A stretch of DNA of 40,602 bases, from assembly GCA_947475415.1 (NCBI GenBank), contig CANJLH010000028.1, forward strand, positions 1 through 40,602. Reading direction: 5' to 3'. The notes below the pieces were generated by a model that searched no databases, was not told where the DNA came from, and saw only the letters and a list, made by a program, of their open reading frames with translations. The position numbers and the translations under genes are program-made. Within the stretch, counting starts at the first letter, position 1, and each line of letters opens with the position of its first letter. Positions 1 through 8,264 of this stretch are shown in pieces. The DNA is from Caulobacteraceae bacterium (GTDB lineage Bacteria > Pseudomonadota > Alphaproteobacteria > Caulobacterales > Caulobacteraceae).

Positions 1-160
1 CGAACCGCCGCGTAGGACTCCACAACGTACATCCCCCGGCGCTCCCCACTCTCGGGAAAACGCCTACCACTGGCCGGGTTTTACACCGCCCGCAGCCGCA
101 TATCGCCGCCGCTCCAGTGGCCTACTTTTACTCCGCCGCGCACAGGCGCGGAACACCAAG

Positions 161-200
161 TGCCCTATACTGGAATTCCAGGCGCCCTATACTCAATTGA
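161..200. promoter_or_regulatory. Tandem CCCTATACT motif with palindromes, candidate operator
   Basis: CCCTATACT occurs at 163-171 and again at 185-193, 22 bp apart (about two helical turns). The first copy runs into the palindrome TGGAATTCCA (171-180) and the second into TCAATTGA (193-200). An inverted copy of the core, AGTATAG, is at 293-299. Two phased copies with dyads suggest a site for a dimeric regulator, but no known regulator is recognised and TATACT could also be a -10 hexamer. Confidence 0.35.
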
Positions 201-402
201 CGCCCGCCCCGCGCCCGCCTCCCGTCACCCAGCGGCGCAACCATCGCCAGCCTTAGTTTGTCAATGATGGGGCCTATGGCCGTGGGGAGTTAAGTATAGC
301 GTCCTCGCAACGCCCCCGGATCTTCCGCAGCGCCCTGTTAACCTATCAATTTTTGATAATATTTGACATGCGTTTGGTCGTCGACAATCGTCGCGTTAAA
401 TC

Positions 403-408
403 GGGAGG
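403..408 (+). promoter_or_regulatory. Ribosome binding site setting the sulfatase start
   Basis: GGGAGG lies 5 nt before GTG 414. It favours this GTG over the in-frame TTG at 363, which has no such site, and over ATG 435, which would be too far away. Confidence 0.6.
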
Positions 409-413
409 AAGAT

Positions 414-2798
414 GTGCCACGTACCGCAGCCGATATGGGCGCGCACGGCGTCGCGGCGATCTTGGCCGTCTCGACAACCATTCCAGCAATCGCGATGGCG
501 CAGAGCGCTTCATCGGCGGCGGTGGTCCTGCCGGCGCCAGAGCCCCCGTTTGCCGGCAAGATTGGCCGCACCGTTGATGAATCGAAGGCGGCCTTCCCAT
601 TGGACGTGCGGGCGCCCGCCGGCGCGCCGAATGTGCTGCTGGTGCTGACCGACGATGTCGGGTTCGGGGCCAGCAGCACCTTTGGGGGTCCAATCGCCAC
701 CCCAGTGTTGAGCCGGCTCGCTGAGCACGGGCTGCGCTATAATCGTTTTCACACGGTTGGTATCTGTTCGCCGACTCGCGCTGCGTTGCTTACGGGGCGC
801 AATCATCACTCCGTCGGAATGGGGCTATTTCCCAACCTTTCCTCCGGATTTCCTGGCTACAACGGCATGATCCCAAAATCGGCCGCAACGATCGCCGAAG
901 TCCTGCGTCAGAACGGCTACAACACGGCGATGTTCGGGAAAAACCACCTGACCCCGGACCTTGAGCTTGGCCCGACCGGTCCGTTCGATCGCTGGCCGAC
1001 CGGTTTCGGATTCGAATACTTCTATGGCTTCAACGCCTACGGCGTGAATCAATGGTCGCCGCAACTTTATCAAGGCACGACGGCGATTGAGCCGCCGGCC
1101 GACGATCCCAACTATCACCTGGATGACGATTTGGCGGATCACGCCATCGATTGGATTCGCACGCAGAAGAGCGTCGACCCTGACAAGCCCTTCTTCGCCT
1201 ACATCGCCACCGGCACGGCGCATGCGCCGCACCATGCGCCGCAGAACTGGATCGCCCGCTACAGCGGCCAGTTCGACCAGGGTTGGGATCGGATGCGGGA
1301 GGAAACGTTCAAGCGGCAGAAGGCGCTGGGCGTCATTCCCTCCGATGCGAAGTTGTCCCCGAGGCCAGCCGGAATTCCGGCATGGGACAGTCTGAGCACG
1401 GTCCAGAAGCGGGTATATTCCCGCATGATGGAGGTCTATGCGGCGTCCCTCGCTCATGCCGACGACCAAATCGGGCGCGTGATTGACGCCATCCAGCAGA
1501 CGGGACAACTCGACAACACGATGATCGTGTTCGTCGAGGGCGACAACGGAGCCAGCGCTGAGGGCACGCTGCAGGGCAGCACCAACGAGACGGTCACCCT
1601 CACAAAGCAGATCGAGGAGCCGATCTCCGAACTGGCCAGCCGCCTCGACGAACTGGGCGGGCCAATGACCTATGGTCACTACCCGGTCGGCTGGGCCTGG
1701 GCCATGGACACACCGTTCCAATGGACCAAGCAAATCGTTTCGCATTTCGGGGGAACCCGGAACGGGATGGTCATCTCCTGGCCCAAGGGCGCCGACCAGG
1801 GCGGTCTGCGGAACCAGTTCGGGCATGTCGTCGACATATTCCCCACCATCCTCGAGGCCGCGGGCATCCAGGCGCCCACAGTGGTGAATGGTGTCCCTCA
1901 GAAGCCACTGGAGGGCGTCAGCCTCGCCTATACTTTCCATAATCAAAAGGCGCCCGAGCGGCACACGACGCAGTACTTCGAGCTTATGGGCAATCGGGGA
2001 ATCTATAAGGACGGATGGTTCGCCAGCACGACGCCGCGGCGCGTGCCTTGGGAGGTCGGTTCGAGGCCCCCCGGCAATGCGGCGGATGATTACAAATGGG
2101 AACTCTACGACCTGCGAAAGGATTATTCTCAGGCCATCGACATCGCCAAATCGAACCCAACCAAGCTCGCCGAACTCAAGGCCGCATGGTGGAGCGAGGC
2201 CGAGCGGCACAATGTTCTACCGATCGACGACAGCTTTGTGGATCGGCCAACCTTGGTCGGACCACAGCCCCGCCTTCAAGATCATCGCAAGTCCTTCCAT
2301 TTTCCAGGGAATCTGACCCGGCTTCCCAGTGAGGTCGCGCCGGATATCGGCCGTCATTCGTTCAAGGTTACGGCCGACGTTGTGATTCCAACGGGTGTTC
2401 AGCCCGCCGGTGTGGTGGCGACCCTGGGCGGGCGCTTCGGCGGCTGGGGATTCCTAGTCCTCGACGGTCACCCAGTGGTCATCCACGCACTCTCTGAACA
2501 GGCTCGGTACAAATACCGTGTCCCTGCGGCGGATACGCTGAAAGCCGGCAAATCGACGCTGATCTTCGACGTCCGTTACACAGGCGGTCGCCCGGGCGGG
2601 CCTGCGGACGTGACGATCACGGTGGATGGGCGACAGGTCGCGTCCGGCCAGATCCCGAAGACATTGCCCAGCGGCAAGGGAAGTGGCCCGGAGACCTTCG
2701 ACATCGGCCGCGACACCGGCACGCCTGTTGTCGAGGACTACGCGGTTCCGTTCGCGTTCAAAGGCGAAATCAAGCAGCTCACCGTCGATCTAGACTGA
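414..2798 (+). CDS. Secreted arylsulfatase (formylglycine-dependent)
   Basis: A type I sulfatase that should hydrolyse sulfate esters outside the cytoplasm. With GTG 414 as start it is 794 aa. The first 30 residues look like a signal peptide: a short charged N-terminus, a hydrophobic stretch and an Ala-Met-Ala-Gln cleavage site. The metal-binding Asp pair is at residues 80-81 in LTDDVGFG. The sulfatase signature CSPTR begins at Cys118, the residue converted to formylglycine in this family, and GDNG at 376-379 supplies the second metal-binding Asp-Asn. The C-terminal 170 residues form a beta-rich region usual in bacterial arylsulfatases of about 780 aa. The next gene on the same strand encodes the formylglycine-generating enzyme, which strongly supports an active Cys-type sulfatase. 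The substrate cannot be told from sequence. Confidence 0.92.
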   Translation: MPRTAADMGAHGVAAILAVSTTIPAIAMAQSASSAAVVLPAPEPPFAGKIGRTVDESKAAFPLDVRAPAGAPNVLLVLTDDVGFGASSTFGGPIATPVLSRLAEHGLRYNRFHTVGICSPTRAALLTGRNHHSVGMGLFPNLSSGFPGYNGMIPKSAATIAEVLRQNGYNTAMFGKNHLTPDLELGPTGPFDRWPTGFGFEYFYGFNAYGVNQWSPQLYQGTTAIEPPADDPNYHLDDDLADHAIDWIRTQKSVDPDKPFFAYIATGTAHAPHHAPQNWIARYSGQFDQGWDRMREETFKRQKALGVIPSDAKLSPRPAGIPAWDSLSTVQKRVYSRMMEVYAASLAHADDQIGRVIDAIQQTGQLDNTMIVFVEGDNGASAEGTLQGSTNETVTLTKQIEEPISELASRLDELGGPMTYGHYPVGWAWAMDTPFQWTKQIVSHFGGTRNGMVISWPKGADQGGLRNQFGHVVDIFPTILEAAGIQAPTVVNGVPQKPLEGVSLAYTFHNQKAPERHTTQYFELMGNRGIYKDGWFASTTPRRVPWEVGSRPPGNAADDYKWELYDLRKDYSQAIDIAKSNPTKLAELKAAWWSEAERHNVLPIDDSFVDRPTLVGPQPRLQDHRKSFHFPGNLTRLPSEVAPDIGRHSFKVTADVVIPTGVQPAGVVATLGGRFGGWGFLVLDGHPVVIHALSEQARYKYRVPAADTLKAGKSTLIFDVRYTGGRPGGPADVTITVDGRQVASGQIPKTLPSGKGSGPETFDIGRDTGTPVVEDYAVPFAFKGEIKQLTVDLD

Positions 2799-2927
2799 GA
2801 ACGCCGTACGATTTCTGCTGAAAAGCAACTTTGTATAATTCAAGTTATTGTAAAGAATCCCAAATAGCGATTTCGAAAACTACTTTTCACCATTGACCGG
2901 CAATAAAATGGGAGTCCAATCGGATTA

Positions 2928-3854
2928 ATGTCCCGTAGCATGTTTCAAAGCCGCTTCGCCGGCATGCGGTTGGTCCGCGGCGGCCGGTTTCTGATGGGCT
3001 CGGAGAAATTCTACGCCGATGAGGCGCCGGTCCGCCCCGCCGCAGTCGGCGACTTCTGGATGGACGAGACGCCGGTCACCAACGCCGAGTTCGCCCGCTT
3101 TGTCGCCGCTGTCGGCCACATGACTTTCGCCGAGATCGCCCCGGATCCCGCCATGTATCCCGGCATGGATCCGGCCCTTGCCCACCCCGGCTCCATCGTC
3201 TTCTCCCCGCCCGCCGGTCCCGTGCCGCTGCATGATTCGACAGCTTGGTGGCGCATCGTTCTGGGCGCCTGTTGGCGTTGGCCTCTGGGTCCCGAAGGCC
3301 CGCCCGCCCAGGACGACCACCCGGTGGTGCACATCGCCATCAGTGACGCCCAGGCCTACGCCGCCTGGGCGGGCAAGGCGCTGCCCACCGAAGCCGAGTT
3401 CGAATACGCCGCCCGCGGCGGCCTGGTCGGGGCCGATTACGCCTGGGGCGACGAACTGGAGCCTGGCGGCCTGCCCCGAGCCAAGATATTCCAGGGCGAG
3501 TTCCCCTGGCGCAACGACGCGCCGCCGGGCCTTGAGCGCACCAGCCCGGTGCGCAGCTATCCGGCCAACGCCTATGGCCTGTTCGACCTGATCGGCAACG
3601 TCTGGGAGTGGACGGAGGACTGGTACGACAGCGCCAAGCCGGCCGGCGCGCCGCGTTGCTGCGGCGAGGGGCTGCGCGGCACGCCGGAAGGCAGCGCCGA
3701 GCCGGGCTCCGGCACGCCGCGCAAGGTGACAAAGGGCGGCTCGCACCTGTGCGCGCCCAGCTACTGCCAGCGCTATCGCCCCGCCGCCCGCTATCCCCAG
3801 CCTATCGACACCACCACCTCGCACCTGGGCTTCCGTTGCATCGTGCGTCGGTAG
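2928..3854 (+). CDS. Formylglycine-generating enzyme (sulfatase maturation, SUMF1/FGE family)
   Basis: A 308-aa copper-dependent oxidase that converts the sulfatase active-site Cys to formylglycine. The FGE fold is visible from GMRLVRGGRFLMGS near residue 12, through LPTEAEFEYAARGG and NVWEWTEDWY, to the C-terminal GFRC. The active-site motif GGSHLCAPSYC carries both copper-binding cysteines, Cys275 and Cys280. Many SUMF1-domain proteins lack these, so this one is likely a true FGE. It lies 129 bp after the sulfatase on the same strand. ATG 2928 is preceded by GGGAG (2910-2914) at rather long spacing, so the start is slightly uncertain. No signal peptide is seen, which implies action on the sulfatase before export; that is an inference. 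Confidence 0.9.
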   Translation: MSRSMFQSRFAGMRLVRGGRFLMGSEKFYADEAPVRPAAVGDFWMDETPVTNAEFARFVAAVGHMTFAEIAPDPAMYPGMDPALAHPGSIVFSPPAGPVPLHDSTAWWRIVLGACWRWPLGPEGPPAQDDHPVVHIAISDAQAYAAWAGKALPTEAEFEYAARGGLVGADYAWGDELEPGGLPRAKIFQGEFPWRNDAPPGLERTSPVRSYPANAYGLFDLIGNVWEWTEDWYDSAKPAGAPRCCGEGLRGTPEGSAEPGSGTPRKVTKGGSHLCAPSYCQRYRPAARYPQPIDTTTSHLGFRCIVRR

Positions 3855-4046
3855 CCGCGGGACGAGTTCCCTGATCGGACCTTTGGGGTTGCGAAAGGCC
3901 TGTTCCGGCGCTCAATCATCCCAAGAGGTCGACCCTGAAACGTAATTCCGGTCCCCGCAACTCTAGTGTGCCCGCAACTCCAACTCCCGGCTTCCGGACG
4001 CTGGCCGGACGTGCGAGGCTTAAGGGGCCATCCCAATAGATTCGGC

Positions 4047-4050
4047 GGAG
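4047..4050 (+). promoter_or_regulatory. Ribosome binding site for the TTG start of rnd
   Basis: GGAG lies 5 nt before TTG 4056. The protein from this TTG begins directly with sequence typical of short alphaproteobacterial RNase D, while the longer in-frame version from GTG 3966 adds 30 low-complexity residues. Confidence 0.5.
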
Positions 4051-4055
4051 CACGC

Positions 4056-4673
4056 TTGGCCAATTTCGTACATCAGGGCGACTTGCCGGACGGCGCTCTG
4101 GCCGGCGCTCAAGCCGTGGCGGTGGACTCCGAAACCATGGGCTTAAGGATCGGCCGTGATCCACTGTGCGTGGTGCAACTGTCCGATGGCGGGGGTGACG
4201 CCCATCTGGTGCAGTTCGACCGCACGACCTATGACGCGCCGAACCTGAAGCGCCTGCTGACGGACCCCAAGGTGGTGAAGATCTTCCATTTCGGGCGCTT
4301 CGATATCGCCATGTTCCATCTGCACTTGGGGGTGCTGGCGCAACCTGTCTATTGCACCAAGATCGCATCGAAGCTGGCGCGCACCTATACCGACCGCCAT
4401 GGGCTCAAGGACGTGACCAAGGAACTGCTGGGCGTGGACCTGTCCAAGGCGCAGCAGAGTTCCGACTGGGGTGCGGCGAAGCTGTCTGCGGAACAAGTGG
4501 CCTACGCGGCCACCGATGTGCTGTATCTGCACGCCTTGCGTGATCGCCTGGACCAGATGCTGGCGCGCGAAGGCCGTGACGGCCTGGCCAGGGCCTGTTT
4601 CGAGTTCCTGCCTCATCGCGCGATTCTCGATGTCGCCGGGTGGGAGGACGTCGACATTTTCGCGCACAGCTGA
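4056..4673 (+). CDS. rnd: Short RNase D-type 3'-5' exoribonuclease
   Basis: A 205-aa DEDDy exonuclease. The catalytic residues are visible as Asp and Glu in VAVDSETMGL, Asp in HFGRFDIAMF, and the Tyr/Asp pair in YAATDVLYL. It has only the exonuclease domain and lacks the HRDC domains of E. coli RNase D, as is usual for the short alphaproteobacterial form. It would trim 3' ends of structured RNAs in the cytoplasm. The start is TTG 4056, with GGAG 5 nt upstream. It lies 5 nt before lptC, so it probably shares a transcript with the LPS transport genes, an arrangement seen in related bacteria. The alternative upstream GTG at 3966 is less likely. Confidence 0.87.
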   Translation: MANFVHQGDLPDGALAGAQAVAVDSETMGLRIGRDPLCVVQLSDGGGDAHLVQFDRTTYDAPNLKRLLTDPKVVKIFHFGRFDIAMFHLHLGVLAQPVYCTKIASKLARTYTDRHGLKDVTKELLGVDLSKAQQSSDWGAAKLSAEQVAYAATDVLYLHALRDRLDQMLAREGRDGLARACFEFLPHRAILDVAGWEDVDIFAHS

Positions 4674-4678
4674 CTCTA

Positions 4679-5299
4679 ATGACCGCGTCGAGCCTGACTT
4701 TCGCTTCCCAGGGCCTGAGGCGGCGCGACATCCAGCGCTGGCGCCTGCGTTCGCGATTGATACGGGCGCTGCGGATCCTGCTGCCGGCGCTGATCGCGGC
4801 GATCTTCATAGGGCTGGGCGTTCAGGTGGTGCTCCACACCCTCGCCTCCGGGGCCGAACCTGCGGAAGCGGAAGGGCCGATCCGCCTGTTGAACCCAAGA
4901 TTCGTCGGCCGCGACGGCAAGGGGCGGGCGTTCGTGTTGACCGCGGAGGCGGCCGTGCGTGACCGTCGGGATTTCCAGCGGGTGATTCTCTATCGGCCGG
5001 CGGTGTCGATCGAGGAGGGCGCAAACAGTCTCACCCGCCTGGCGTCGGCCAAGGGCGTCTATCATGAAGGCACGCGCCGGCTGGTGCTGGACGGCGGCGT
5101 ACGGCTGGCCAGCCCGCAGTCCGCATTCGACACCGCCGCGTCGGTCTATGACACCCGCAGCGGCGAACTGATCGGTTCAGGCCCCATTCAGGGGTCAGGG
5201 TCCCTTGGAGAAATCAACGCGAAGTCCTATGGCGTGTACGAAGAGGGCGGTCGCCTGGTGTTCAAAGGGGGCGTGCGCGCCCGCATCGATTCCAAGTAG
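4679..5299 (+). CDS. lptC: LPS export protein LptC
   Basis: A 206-aa bitopic inner-membrane protein that passes LPS from the LptBFG pump to periplasmic LptA. One membrane segment is visible near residues 30-53 (hydrophobic ILLPALIAAIFIGLG). A periplasmic beta-jellyroll-type domain with repeated xVxLxx strands follows and ends in FKGGVRARI. ATG 4679 begins 5 nt after the rnd stop; an in-frame ATG at 4640 lies inside rnd and is less likely. Sequence conservation in LptC is low, so the call rests on topology, length and the lptA and lptB genes directly behind it. Confidence 0.87.
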   Translation: MTASSLTFASQGLRRRDIQRWRLRSRLIRALRILLPALIAAIFIGLGVQVVLHTLASGAEPAEAEGPIRLLNPRFVGRDGKGRAFVLTAEAAVRDRRDFQRVILYRPAVSIEEGANSLTRLASAKGVYHEGTRRLVLDGGVRLASPQSAFDTAASVYDTRSGELIGSGPIQGSGSLGEINAKSYGVYEEGGRLVFKGGVRARIDSK

Positions 5300-5305
5300 G
5301 GCCTG

Positions 5306-5866
5306 ATGGTCAAAACGAGACTGGCGAAAATGACACGGGTGGCCGCCGCGGTGATCCTGGGCCTGTGGGCTGCGCCCGCCATGGCGCAGATCGCGCAGAA
5401 TTCCGACGCGCCGGTCGACCTGACCGCCGATGAGCTGGAGGTGATCAACGCCCAGTGCCTGGCGGTCTGGCGCGGGGCGGCGGAGGCGCTGCAGGATACA
5501 TCTCGGCTGCGCGCGGACATATTGAAGATCTACAACAAGCCAGGTCCGCCAAAGCCCGGCGGCGCAAACGCCAGTTGCGGCGCGGTGCAGCGGATGGAAG
5601 CCCAGGGCAATGTGTTCTATGTCACGCCCAGCCAGCGGGTGCGGGCTGACAACGCCGTCTACGACAAGATCAGCGACACGATCGTCCTGACCGGTGATGT
5701 GGTGGCGGTGCAGGACAAGAACGTGCTGCGCGGCGAGCGGATGGTGATCAACGTCAAGACCGGCCAGGCGCAAATGCAGACCTCTGTGCGCGGCCGCAAC
5801 AACCCGGGGCGCGTGCGCGGGGTCTTCTATCCCAGCGACAAGAAGCAGGCGGCAGCCGGGAAGTGA
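5306..5866 (+). CDS. lptA: LPS transport periplasmic protein LptA (OstA-like)
   Basis: A 186-aa periplasmic protein that forms the LPS bridge to the outer membrane. It has a signal peptide with cleavage after Ala-Met-Ala near residue 27. The following beta-strand repeats match the OstA/LptA fold: LTADELEVI, RLRADILKIY, RVRADNAVYD, TIVLTGDVVA, LRGERMVINVKTG. Two Cys residues (in AQCLAV and ASCGAV) flank an insertion that contains PGPPKPGG; a periplasmic disulfide is possible but is only an inference. The gene begins 6 nt after lptC and ends 7 nt before lptB, so it lies in the same operon. Confidence 0.9.
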   Translation: MVKTRLAKMTRVAAAVILGLWAAPAMAQIAQNSDAPVDLTADELEVINAQCLAVWRGAAEALQDTSRLRADILKIYNKPGPPKPGGANASCGAVQRMEAQGNVFYVTPSQRVRADNAVYDKISDTIVLTGDVVAVQDKNVLRGERMVINVKTGQAQMQTSVRGRNNPGRVRGVFYPSDKKQAAAGK

Positions 5867-5873
5867 TCGCGCC

Positions 5874-6632
5874 GTGAATTCCGATCAGAACGCCGCGCGG
5901 ATCATCGCCGCCGCCAACGATGGCCTCTTCGTCGATAATATCGGCAAGTCGTTCCGCGGCCGTCAGGTGGTCAAGGGCGTAACCCTCACCCTGAAGCGGG
6001 GCGAGGTGGCCGGACTGCTGGGCCCCAACGGCGCCGGCAAGACCACCTGCTTCTACATGATCACTGGCCTGATCCCGGTGGACTACGGCTCGATCTTCCT
6101 CGATGGGGAAAACATCACCGAGCAGCCGATGTATCAGCGCGCCCGCATGGGCTTGGGCTACCTGCCTCAGGAGACGTCGATCTTCCGGGGCATGACGGTG
6201 GAACAGAACGTCATGGCGGTGGTCGAACTGCGCGAGCGCAACAGCAACCGCGCCCGCGACATGGTCACCGACCTGCTGCAGGAACTGCATATTGAACACC
6301 TGCGCAGGTCGCCGGCCAATTCGCTGTCCGGCGGCGAACGTCGGCGGGTCGAAATCGCCCGGGCGCTGGCGTCTGAGCCCTCGTTCATGTTGTTGGATGA
6401 ACCCTTCGCGGGTATCGACCCCTTGGCGATCGCGGACATCCGTGAGGTGATCAAGTACCTGAAACAGCGCGGGATCGGCATTCTGATCACCGACCACAAT
6501 GTGCGCGAGACCCTGGATATCATCGACCGGGCGTCGATCATCCATGCGGGTGAGCTGCTGTTCGAGGGCACCCCGGAAGAAGCCGTGGAAAACACGGAGG
6601 TCCGTCGCGTCTACCTAGGCGACCGCTACTGA
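5874..6632 (+). CDS. lptB: LPS export ABC transporter ATPase LptB
   Basis: A 252-aa cytoplasmic ATPase that powers LPS extraction by LptFG. The Walker A motif GPNGAGKT is at 50-57, the Q-loop at YLPQE (97-101), the signature LSGGE at 151-155, and Walker B ends with catalytic Glu176 in LLDEPFAGIDP. The phrases FYMITGLI and IFRGMTVEQN are characteristic of LptB rather than of other ABC ATPases. The start is GTG 5874, 7 nt after the lptA stop. It is the last gene of the rnd-lptC-lptA-lptB run and converges on modE with only 9 nt between stop codons; I see no intrinsic terminator there. LptF and LptG are not in the window. Confidence 0.95.
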   Translation: MNSDQNAARIIAAANDGLFVDNIGKSFRGRQVVKGVTLTLKRGEVAGLLGPNGAGKTTCFYMITGLIPVDYGSIFLDGENITEQPMYQRARMGLGYLPQETSIFRGMTVEQNVMAVVELRERNSNRARDMVTDLLQELHIEHLRRSPANSLSGGERRRVEIARALASEPSFMLLDEPFAGIDPLAIADIREVIKYLKQRGIGILITDHNVRETLDIIDRASIIHAGELLFEGTPEEAVENTEVRRVYLGDRY

Positions 6633-6641
6633 GCGTACGCC

Positions 6642-7448
6642 TTATTCCACGGCGATGATGATGTGCGGCGCCTTGATCAGCGCGGTGATCGGATCGCCCA
6701 CGGCGATCTCCATCGCCCCGGCGCTTTCCAGGGTGATGGACGCCGTGAGAGTCTTGCCGGCGCCGATGGCAAGGGTGATCTCGCTGGACGCCGCACCGTC
6801 TTCACGGCCGCAGACAACGCCGCGGATCTGATTGCGCGCGGACGTCCGCAGGTCCTCGCCCTTGGCCAGCACCACGAAACTCGCCTTGATCAGCGCGATG
6901 GCCGGACGGCCCACCGTCAGGCCCAGGGCCGCGATGCTGCGGGCGGTGATCACCGCCGCGACTTCCACGCCGCCGCCAAGGTCGAGGACCACTTCGCCAT
7001 TCACCTCGCCGCGGGTGAGGCGGGCGACAACGCCGCGCAGGGGGTTACGGGCGCTCGTTCGCATGCCGAGGCTCCAGAAGAGGTCGCCGGTGGGTTCCCC
7101 CGCCAGGGCGCCCTCAAGCTTTTGAAGGGCGGCGTCGATTTCACCTTGCACCCTGTGGAAGGCGTCGATCACCGCGCGACCCCGGACAGTCACCTTGGCT
7201 GCGCCCCCGGTGCGGCCGCCGGGCGCAGCCTCGACGAGCGGAGCGTCGAAAAGGTTGTTCAGGGCCTGCAGCGCATCCCAGGCGCCCTTGTAGGAAAGGC
7301 CCAGCCGCTTCGCCGCGGCCGTGATCGAGCCCAAGTCGTCAACCGCCTCGACCAGGGCGATCCGCTCAAGACCCACGCGCGCCGCCGCCCCGCGCTTCAG
7401 GGAAAGCGTGGCGGTGATGTCGGACCTGGCGGTTTGTCGGTTCGTCAC
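6642..7448 (-). CDS. modE: Molybdate-responsive regulator ModE
   Basis: A 268-aa transcription factor. The N-terminal winged helix-turn-helix shows ITAAAKRLGLSYKGAWDAL (about residues 41-59), typical of ModE. Two molybdate-binding Mop/TOBE domains follow, starting at about residues 130 and 200 with the repeated words RTSARNPLRGVV and RTSARNQIRGVV. In known systems molybdate-bound ModE represses modABC. The gene is divergent from modA, and the 40-bp gap between them holds a ModE-like dyad. The start is GTG at 7448. Having a full di-Mop regulator next to a ModC without a Mop domain suggests that molybdate sensing rests with this protein. Confidence 0.93.
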   Translation of the reverse strand: MTNRQTARSDITATLSLKRGAAARVGLERIALVEAVDDLGSITAAAKRLGLSYKGAWDALQALNNLFDAPLVEAAPGGRTGGAAKVTVRGRAVIDAFHRVQGEIDAALQKLEGALAGEPTGDLFWSLGMRTSARNPLRGVVARLTRGEVNGEVVLDLGGGVEVAAVITARSIAALGLTVGRPAIALIKASFVVLAKGEDLRTSARNQIRGVVCGREDGAASSEITLAIGAGKTLTASITLESAGAMEIAVGDPITALIKAPHIIIAVE

Positions 7449-7452
7449 TGTC

Positions 7453-7483
7453 TTGACCCGTTATGAACTCTAGATACATATCG
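7453..7483 (+). promoter_or_regulatory. modA promoter with overlapping ModE-like operator
   Basis: The dyad CGTTATGAA (7459-7467) N7 TACATATCG (7475-7483) matches itself at 7 of 9 positions when folded and includes the TAYAT word of E. coli ModE sites. It overlaps a possible promoter, TTGACC at 7453-7458 and TACATA at 7475-7480 (16-bp spacer). Transcription would then begin almost at the modA ATG (7489), which implies a leaderless message. The site lies between modE and modA and could control both. Confidence 0.6.
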
Positions 7484-7488
7484 CCCCG

Positions 7489-8262
7489 ATGGGAACCCGC
7501 ACGGCCAGGTTATTCCGCGCTCTGCTTTTGCGCCTAGGAGGTCTTGCCGCCGTGGTGCTGGTCGCCGGTCCAGCGTCGGCGGGCGAGGTCCAGGTGGCGG
7601 TCGCATCGAATTTCAGCGAGCCGGCAAGGGAAATCGCCGCCGCCTTCAGGGCCCGCACCGGACACACCGCGAACCTTACCTTTGGCGCTTCCGGCCAGAT
7701 CTACGCCCAGATCGCCCATGGTGCGCCGTTCGAGGTGTTCCTTTCCGCCGACGCCGAGCGGCCGGCCGCGGCGGAGCGGGCTGGCCTGACGGTGGTCGGA
7801 TCGCGTTTTACCTATGCTGTCGGACGGCTGGTGCTCTATTCGGCGACGCCCGGGCTGGTGGACACGCAAGGGCGGGTGCTGGCCCAGGGCCGGTTTGCGA
7901 AGATCGCCATCGCTGATCCGGCCGCCGCGCCCTATGGTGCGGCGGCGGTGGAAGTGCTGCAAAAACTCGGGCTCTACGAGAAGCTCAGGCCACGGATCGT
8001 AACCGGCGCCTCAATCGGCCAAGCCTACCAGTTCACGTCGACGGGCGCCGCGGAGCTGGGCTTCGTGGCCCTGAGTCAAGTGGCCGCGGTGACGGGAGGC
8101 TCGCGCTGGGTCGCGCCGTCTGGCCTGCACAGGCCGATCATCCAGCAGGCGGTGCTGCTGATTCCCGGAGGGAATAACCCGAGCGCGCGGGCGTTCGCGG
8201 CCTTCCTCAAGTCGCCGGCGTCCAAGGCGATCATCCGCCGCTACGGCTATGAGGTTCCTTGA
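7489..8262 (+). CDS. modA: Molybdate ABC transporter substrate-binding protein ModA
   Basis: A 257-aa periplasmic binding protein for molybdate (and tungstate). It has a signal peptide with an Arg-rich N-terminus, a hydrophobic [13 protein letters not shown] core and cleavage before Gly-Glu-Val. The mature protein begins [20 protein letters not shown] and contains [18 protein letters not shown] sequence, [11 protein letters not shown] and the conserved [21 protein letters not shown] region, all typical of ModA. ATG 7489 has no Shine-Dalgarno sequence and lies right behind the predicted promoter, so leaderless translation is likely. It is the first gene of modABC; modB follows with almost no gap. 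Confidence 0.93.
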   Translation: MGTRTARLFRALLLRLGGLAAVVLVAGPASAGEVQVAVASNFSEPAREIAAAFRARTGHTANLTFGASGQIYAQIAHGAPFEVFLSADAERPAAAERAGLTVVGSRFTYAVGRLVLYSATPGLVDTQGRVLAQGRFAKIAIADPAAAPYGAAAVEVLQKLGLYEKLRPRIVTGASIGQAYQFTSTGAAELGFVALSQVAAVTGGSRWVAPSGLHRPIIQQAVLLIPGGNNPSARAFAAFLKSPASKAIIRRYGYEVP

Positions 8263-8264
8263 GG

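Larger units (their letters stand above)
1..413. other. Non-coding stretch upstream of arylsulfatase
   Basis: No reading frame here has recognisable protein similarity or a good ribosome binding site. The part around 161-200 holds two copies of CCCTATACT, each running into a perfect palindrome (listed separately), and 293-299 holds the same heptamer inverted (AGTATAG). An AT-rich patch at about 341-368 contains the small inverted repeat ATCAA-TTT-TTGAT and a consensus-like TTGACA at 363-368, but I find no well-spaced -10 box after it. The stretch is probably the regulatory region of the sulfatase gene and possibly of a gene to the left of the window. Confidence 0.6.

Noticed and set aside
825..2210. 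461-codon open frame antisense to the arylsulfatase
   Set aside because: Long antisense frames are common in GC-rich DNA; it lacks recognisable domains and lies fully opposite a confident gene.
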